Positions 6,462 to 9,693 of a stretch of DNA of 9,693 bases are shown here, piece by piece. The DNA lies in contig DYJB01000105.1 in the NCBI GenBank assembly GCA_020723365.1, positions 1 to 9,693 of the forward strand, in the 5' to 3' direction. Below the pieces are notes generated by a model that worked only from the letters and a program-made list of their open reading frames with translations, was not told where the DNA came from and searched no databases. Within the stretch, counting starts at the first letter, position 1. Every line of letters starts with the position of its first letter. This DNA is from Candidatus Aquidulcis sp. GTDB taxonomy: Bacteria; Chloroflexota; Anaerolineae; Anaerolineales; E44-bin32. The position numbers and the translations under genes are program-made.

Positions 6462-6613
6462 GATTCAGAAGAACCGTTGCGGGAGAGGCGAGAGCTGCTC
6501 CGGGGCGATCCCCGGCGGCAGGGTCGAGCGGGAGGGCGGAGAGGCCTCAAGGATCCGCCGCCGCAAGGGCCTCGGGCCCGGGTGACAGGGGATGGCCTCC
6601 CGCTTTTCGGGCC

Positions 6614-6642
6614 TTGACATCCTGGGCGTCCCGTTCTACTCT
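6614..6642 (+). promoter_or_regulatory. Promoter of the TetR-ABC exporter operon
   Basis: A perfect TTGACA -35 (6614-6619), a 17-bp spacer and a modest -10, TACTCT (6637-6642). Transcription would start about 6649, exactly where the palindromic operator begins, so a bound repressor would block initiation or promoter clearance. Confidence 0.6.
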
Positions 6643-6648
6643 AGTTCT

Positions 6649-6666
6649 TGAACGAACGTTCGTTCA
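6649..6666 (+). promoter_or_regulatory. TetR-family operator, perfect 18-bp palindrome
   Basis: TGAACGAACGTTCGTTCA is identical to its own reverse complement, centred between 6657 and 6658. Length, symmetry and an alternating GAACGAAC/GTTCGTTC half-site are typical of operators bound by TetR dimers. It sits directly downstream of the -10 and upstream of the tetR-like gene, the classic position for autorepression that also controls the exporter genes behind it. Confidence 0.8.
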
Positions 6667-6670
6667 TGCG

Positions 6671-6677
6671 AGAAGGA
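6671..6677 (+). promoter_or_regulatory. Shine-Dalgarno deciding the TetR regulator start
   Basis: AGAAGGA lies nine bases before GTG 6687. It is the only ribosome binding site in this leader: the competing starts TTG 6648 and ATG 6666 are inside or at the edge of the operator and have no purine-rich site upstream. Confidence 0.55.
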
Positions 6678-6686
6678 CTACAGAGC

Positions 6687-7301
6687 GTGGACGGGTCTTC
6701 GCCGGACGCCCTCGACACCCGCAGCCGAATCCGCGACGCCGCCCTGCAGCTCTTCCTCGAGCAGGGTTACCACGGCACCTCCATGCGCCAGATCGCCCGC
6801 CGCGCCGGCGTCGCCCCGGCGGCGATCTACAACCACCTGCCATCGAAGGAAGCGCTGTTCGTCGAGCTGCTCTCGGATCTCCTGCCGCATCGCGCCATGC
6901 TGCGGGCTATGGCCGAGGCCTCCGGCGGTTCCGTCGAGGAGTTGGTGGGCGACGCAACCCGGCGCGTGGCCGAGGTGCTTGCCGTCCAGGATCCCAACCT
7001 GCGGCTGATGTTCATCGAGCTGCTGGAGTTCCAGGGCCGCCACGCCGGCTTCCTGGCCGAGGAGCTGCTGCCCGGAGCGCTGACCTTCATGAGACGCCTG
7101 CAGCAGGCGAAGGGCCGGCTGCGACCCTACTCCCCGATGATCATCGCCAGGGCGTTCTTTGGGCTGCTGATGTCCTACGCGGTGACCGTCTCTTTCTTTC
7201 GGCAGGTTGGCATGGTCGAGTTCCGTCAGGACGACCTCACCGATTTCGGCAACATCCTGCTGCACGGGATCCTCGAGCCGGCGCCGGCAGGACCGAGGTA
7301 G
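6687..7301 (+). CDS. TetR/AcrR-family transcriptional repressor
   Basis: A 204-residue TetR-type regulator, the usual length. The N-terminal DNA-binding domain is clear: TRSRIRDAALQLFLEQGYHG (11-30) leads into the helix-turn-helix SMRQIARRAGVAPAAIYNHL (33-52) and then PSKEALFVELL. The C-terminal part (about 65-200) is a divergent helical ligand-binding and dimerisation domain whose inducer cannot be predicted. GTG 6687 is preferred because AGAAGGA lies nine bases upstream and because it leaves the operator untranslated; ATG 6666 and TTG 6648 are in frame and would add 7 or 13 residues encoded by the palindrome itself. The gene ends with TAG 7299-7301, seven bases before the permease ATG, so regulator and exporter are one operon. 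Expected action: autorepression relieved by an exported compound. Confidence 0.9.
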   Translation: MDGSSPDALDTRSRIRDAALQLFLEQGYHGTSMRQIARRAGVAPAAIYNHLPSKEALFVELLSDLLPHRAMLRAMAEASGGSVEELVGDATRRVAEVLAVQDPNLRLMFIELLEFQGRHAGFLAEELLPGALTFMRRLQQAKGRLRPYSPMIIARAFFGLLMSYAVTVSFFRQVGMVEFRQDDLTDFGNILLHGILEPAPAGPR

Positions 7302-7308
7302 GTTCCGG

Positions 7309-8442
7309 ATGCTCAATCACCGCCTGCGGGCGCTCATCCGCAAGGAATTCATCCAAATCGCCCGCGATCCGCGCACGCTCTACATCATCCTGGCCATCCC
7401 GGTCATCCAGATCTTCCTGCTCGGCTACACGGCCACGACCGACGTGCGCAATGTGCCTCTGGCGGTGCTCGACCGCTCGCGCGGTCCCGCGGCCCGCCGC
7501 CTGCTGGATGCCTACCGGGCGGCGGACTACTTCAGCCTGGCGTACGACGTCGACTCCGAGCCGGAGCTGCGCACGCTGATCGACAACGGACGGGCGCGCG
7601 CCGGCCTGATCATCCCTCCCGACTTCGAAACGCTGACCCAGTCCGGCGACACGGCCGAGGTGGCGTTCATCCTCGACGGCAGCGACCCGAACGTCGCCTC
7701 CACTTCGCTGGCGGCAGCGACCCTCATCGGCCAGGCCTTCTCCACGCGCCTGGCCATCGAACGCCTCACCCCGCTGGGAGCCGCCTCCGCCGGCAGCTCC
7801 CCCGTCGAGGTCCGAGCCCGGGTCTGGTACAACCCGGACCTGGAAAGCGCCTTCTTCATGATCCCGGCGCTGATCGGCATGATCCTCCAGCTGCTGACCT
7901 CCATGCTGACCGCCACGGCCATCGTGCGCGAACGCGAGCGCGGCACGATCGAGCAGCTGATCGTCACCCCGATCCGCTCCGGTGAGCTGGTTCTGGCGAA
8001 GGTCATCCCCTACACGCTGATCGCCTTCCTCAACACGCTGGAGATCCTGGTCATCGGAACGCTGTGGTTTGGCGTGCCGATCCGCGGCGGCCTGGGCCTG
8101 CTGTTGCTGCTTTCAGGGCTGTTCCTGGCGGGCACGCTCGGCGTTGGCCTTTTCGTTTCAACCATCGCCAAGACCCAGCAGGAAGCCATCATGCTGGTCT
8201 ACTTCACCATGCTGCCGACGATCTTCCTCTCCGGTTTCTTCTTCCCGCTGGCGGCCATGCCGCCGGTCCTGCGCGCCGTCTCGTACGCCATCCCGCTGCG
8301 CCACTATCTGATCATCATTCGGTCAGTGCTGCTCAAGGGTGTGGGAGCCAGCGCGCTCACCGGCGAGATCGTCGCGCTGGCGATCTTCGGCGCCGTCATG
8401 CTGGGCGCGGCGGCGCTGCGCTTCCGCAAGCGGCTCGACTAA
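7309..8442 (+). CDS. ABC-2 type exporter permease (YbhS/YbhR/YhhJ-like)
   Basis: A 377-residue inner-membrane permease. Topology follows the ABC2_membrane_3 plan: a cytoplasmic N-terminal helix with RKEFIQIARDPRTL (11-24), first membrane helix about 25-43, an extracytoplasmic domain about 45-180, including the VWYNPDLESAFFMIP segment (172-186), then five further helices at about 182-206, 233-256, 260-286, 290-317 and 351-370. The cytoplasmic VRERERGTIEQLIVTPIR (206-223) is the signature coupling segment facing the ATPase. No Walker motif is present, so the nucleotide-binding subunit is separate. ATG 7309 has GAGG at 7295-7298 ten bases upstream, overlapping the regulator's end. With the fusion protein next to it, this is a drug or toxic-compound efflux pump component; the substrate is unknown. 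Confidence 0.92.
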   Translation: MLNHRLRALIRKEFIQIARDPRTLYIILAIPVIQIFLLGYTATTDVRNVPLAVLDRSRGPAARRLLDAYRAADYFSLAYDVDSEPELRTLIDNGRARAGLIIPPDFETLTQSGDTAEVAFILDGSDPNVASTSLAAATLIGQAFSTRLAIERLTPLGAASAGSSPVEVRARVWYNPDLESAFFMIPALIGMILQLLTSMLTATAIVRERERGTIEQLIVTPIRSGELVLAKVIPYTLIAFLNTLEILVIGTLWFGVPIRGGLGLLLLLSGLFLAGTLGVGLFVSTIAKTQQEAIMLVYFTMLPTIFLSGFFFPLAAMPPVLRAVSYAIPLRHYLIIIRSVLLKGVGASALTGEIVALAIFGAVMLGAAALRFRKRLD

Positions 8443-8451
8443 GGAGGACGT

Positions 8452-9693
8452 ATGCCGTTGGACAGAATCCGTCGCGTGGCGCCGATCGTAGTCTTTGCCG
8501 GCCTGATCGTCGCCGGGCTGATCTACCTCACGGTCGTCTCCGGGGAAGGAAAGGGCCCCCTGACCGCTTCCGGTACGGTCGAGGCGGTGCAGGTGGGGGT
8601 GGCGTCGGAAGTCTCCGGGCGCGTCCTGGAGGTGCTGGTGGAGGAGGGGGATCCGGTGCGGGCTGGCGATCCGGTGCTGCGCCTCGACAGCCGGCTGCTG
8701 GAGGCGCAGCGCGAGCGGGCCCTGGCAGCCGGGGAGGCGGCCGTGGCGGCAGCGCAGCTGGAGTTGATCTCGGCACAGGTGGCGCTGGACGCCCTCTACG
8801 ACAATGCTCCTCTGGCTGCGGCGCAGGCCGAGCTGGCGCTGGCGAATGCCCGCGATGCGCTGGACGATGCCCAGCGCATCAAGACCTATCAGCAGAAAGG
8901 CAACCGCGCCACGCAGGACATGCTTGACGGCGCCGAGGCCGCCGTGACGTTGGCGGAGCAAGCCCTGGACCGCGCCCAGACGGCCTACGATCGCACGGTC
9001 TCCCTGCCGGAGAACCACCCGACGCGCGCAGCCGCACGGGCCGCGCTGGAAGCGGCCCGCCGCCAGCGCGACAGCGCCAAAGCCAGCCTCAACTGGTACA
9101 AGGGCGAACCGTCCGACATCGATCAGGCCATCCTCAGCGCCAAGGTCAGCCTGGCGCAGGCGCAGCTCGGGGATGCCCAACGCCGATACGAGGAGCTGAG
9201 CGCCGGGCCCGACCCGGATCTGCTGGCGCAGGCCGGGGCGCGCCTGGCGCTGGCGAAGGCGTCGCTGGCGGCGGCGCGGGCCCAGGCCACGGTCGAGGCC
9301 GAGACGATCGATCTGCAGCTCGACAAGCTGTTGGTGACGGCCCCAATGAACGGAGTCGTGCTGGCCCGCAGCATCGAGCCGGGCGAAGTGCTCATCGCCG
9401 GCGCCCAGGCGCTGTCGATCGGACAGCTCGATCGGCTGACGGTCACCGTCTTCCTGCCGGAGGACCGCTACGGCCAGGTGGACCTCGGCGATCACGTTCA
9501 GTTGGCCGTGGATGCCTTCCCGGATCAGGCCTTCGATGCCGTCGTGACGCGTATCGCCGATCGGGCGGAGTTCACGCCGCGCAACGTGCAGACCCAGGAG
9601 GGGCGCCGCACGACCGTCTTCGCCATCGAGCTGACCGTAGCCGATCCGGACGGGCTGCTGAAGCCCGGCATGCCGGCGGATGTGAAATTCGGG
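8452..9693 (+). CDS. HlyD/YbhG-family membrane fusion protein, 3' end cut off
   Basis: The frame is open from ATG 8452 to the window edge (414 codons) with a strong AAGGAGG at 8441-8447 that overlaps the permease stop. One N-terminal membrane helix (about 10-30) anchors the protein. Then come a split biotinyl-lipoyl domain (first half about 38-80, SGTVEAVQVGVASEVSGRVL and EGDPVRAGDPVLRLDS; second half about 290-325, LLVTAPMNGVVL), a long Ala-rich coiled coil between them (about 82-288), and the start of a beta-barrel (326-414) ending in GLLKPGMPADVKFG, normally close to the C-terminus. It bridges the permease to the cell exterior. The coiled coil is about 200 residues with at least two breaks (LYDNAPL, SLPENHP, KGEPSDID), so several hairpins are likely. 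The protein is probably almost complete here; perhaps a few tens of residues are missing. Confidence 0.9.
   Translation, partial: MPLDRIRRVAPIVVFAGLIVAGLIYLTVVSGEGKGPLTASGTVEAVQVGVASEVSGRVLEVLVEEGDPVRAGDPVLRLDSRLLEAQRERALAAGEAAVAAAQLELISAQVALDALYDNAPLAAAQAELALANARDALDDAQRIKTYQQKGNRATQDMLDGAEAAVTLAEQALDRAQTAYDRTVSLPENHPTRAAARAALEAARRQRDSAKASLNWYKGEPSDIDQAILSAKVSLAQAQLGDAQRRYEELSAGPDPDLLAQAGARLALAKASLAAARAQATVEAETIDLQLDKLLVTAPMNGVVLARSIEPGEVLIAGAQALSIGQLDRLTVTVFLPEDRYGQVDLGDHVQLAVDAFPDQAFDAVVTRIADRAEFTPRNVQTQEGRRTTVFAIELTVADPDGLLKPGMPADVKFG

Noticed and set aside
8323..9495. 390-codon minus-strand open frame
   Set aside because: It runs opposite the end of the permease and the fusion protein, both of which have clear family motifs and ribosome binding sites. 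The antisense translation is R/Q/G-rich with no recognisable fold.

Overview
This is a G+C-rich bacterial stretch with tightly packed genes, short leaders and alternating strands. Nothing in it fixes the taxon. The gene style suggests an uncultured-type lineage such as Chloroflexota/Anaerolineae: two tiny hypothetical membrane proteins whose look I associate with that group, a DUF362 protein with a C-terminal membrane segment, and a TetR/ABC-2/HlyD exporter cassette. That placement is inference from general familiarity, not a search result. No RNA gene, CRISPR array, insertion sequence or phage gene was seen.

Layout. (1) 2-253, plus: the C-terminal end of class II lysyl-tRNA synthetase (lysS), cut by the window edge. 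(2) 446-2489, minus: a PHP-domain metal-dependent phosphoesterase followed by an MFS exporter-like permease. The junction between them is unusual, with a possible 33-codon ORF linking the two genes. (3) 2870-3220, plus: a small three-helix membrane protein of unknown function. (4) 3416-5601, minus: a DUF362 protein whose stop overlaps the start of a UPF0104/LPG_synthase_TM (YbhN/AglD2-like) eight-or-so-helix membrane protein, so the two are a translationally coupled pair. (5) 5731-6408, plus: two small membrane proteins in a two-gene operon, probably closed by a hairpin terminator at 6439-6458. (6) 6687 to the window end, plus: a TetR regulator, an ABC-2 permease and an HlyD/YbhG-type membrane fusion protein (3' end cut off), preceded by a TTGACA promoter and a perfect 18-bp palindrome that is the likely TetR operator.

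How they work together. The last block is a self-regulated efflux operon: the regulator probably represses itself and the downstream exporter until a ligand binds. The fusion protein and permease are present; the ATP-binding subunit is not in view and should lie beyond 9693. The DUF362/UPF0104 pair probably acts together at the membrane, but its chemistry is unknown. The divergent 5602-5730 spacer carries a plausible promoter for each side. The least described material is the DUF362/UPF0104 couple and the three small membrane proteins. I do not see a clearly new defence or mobile system.
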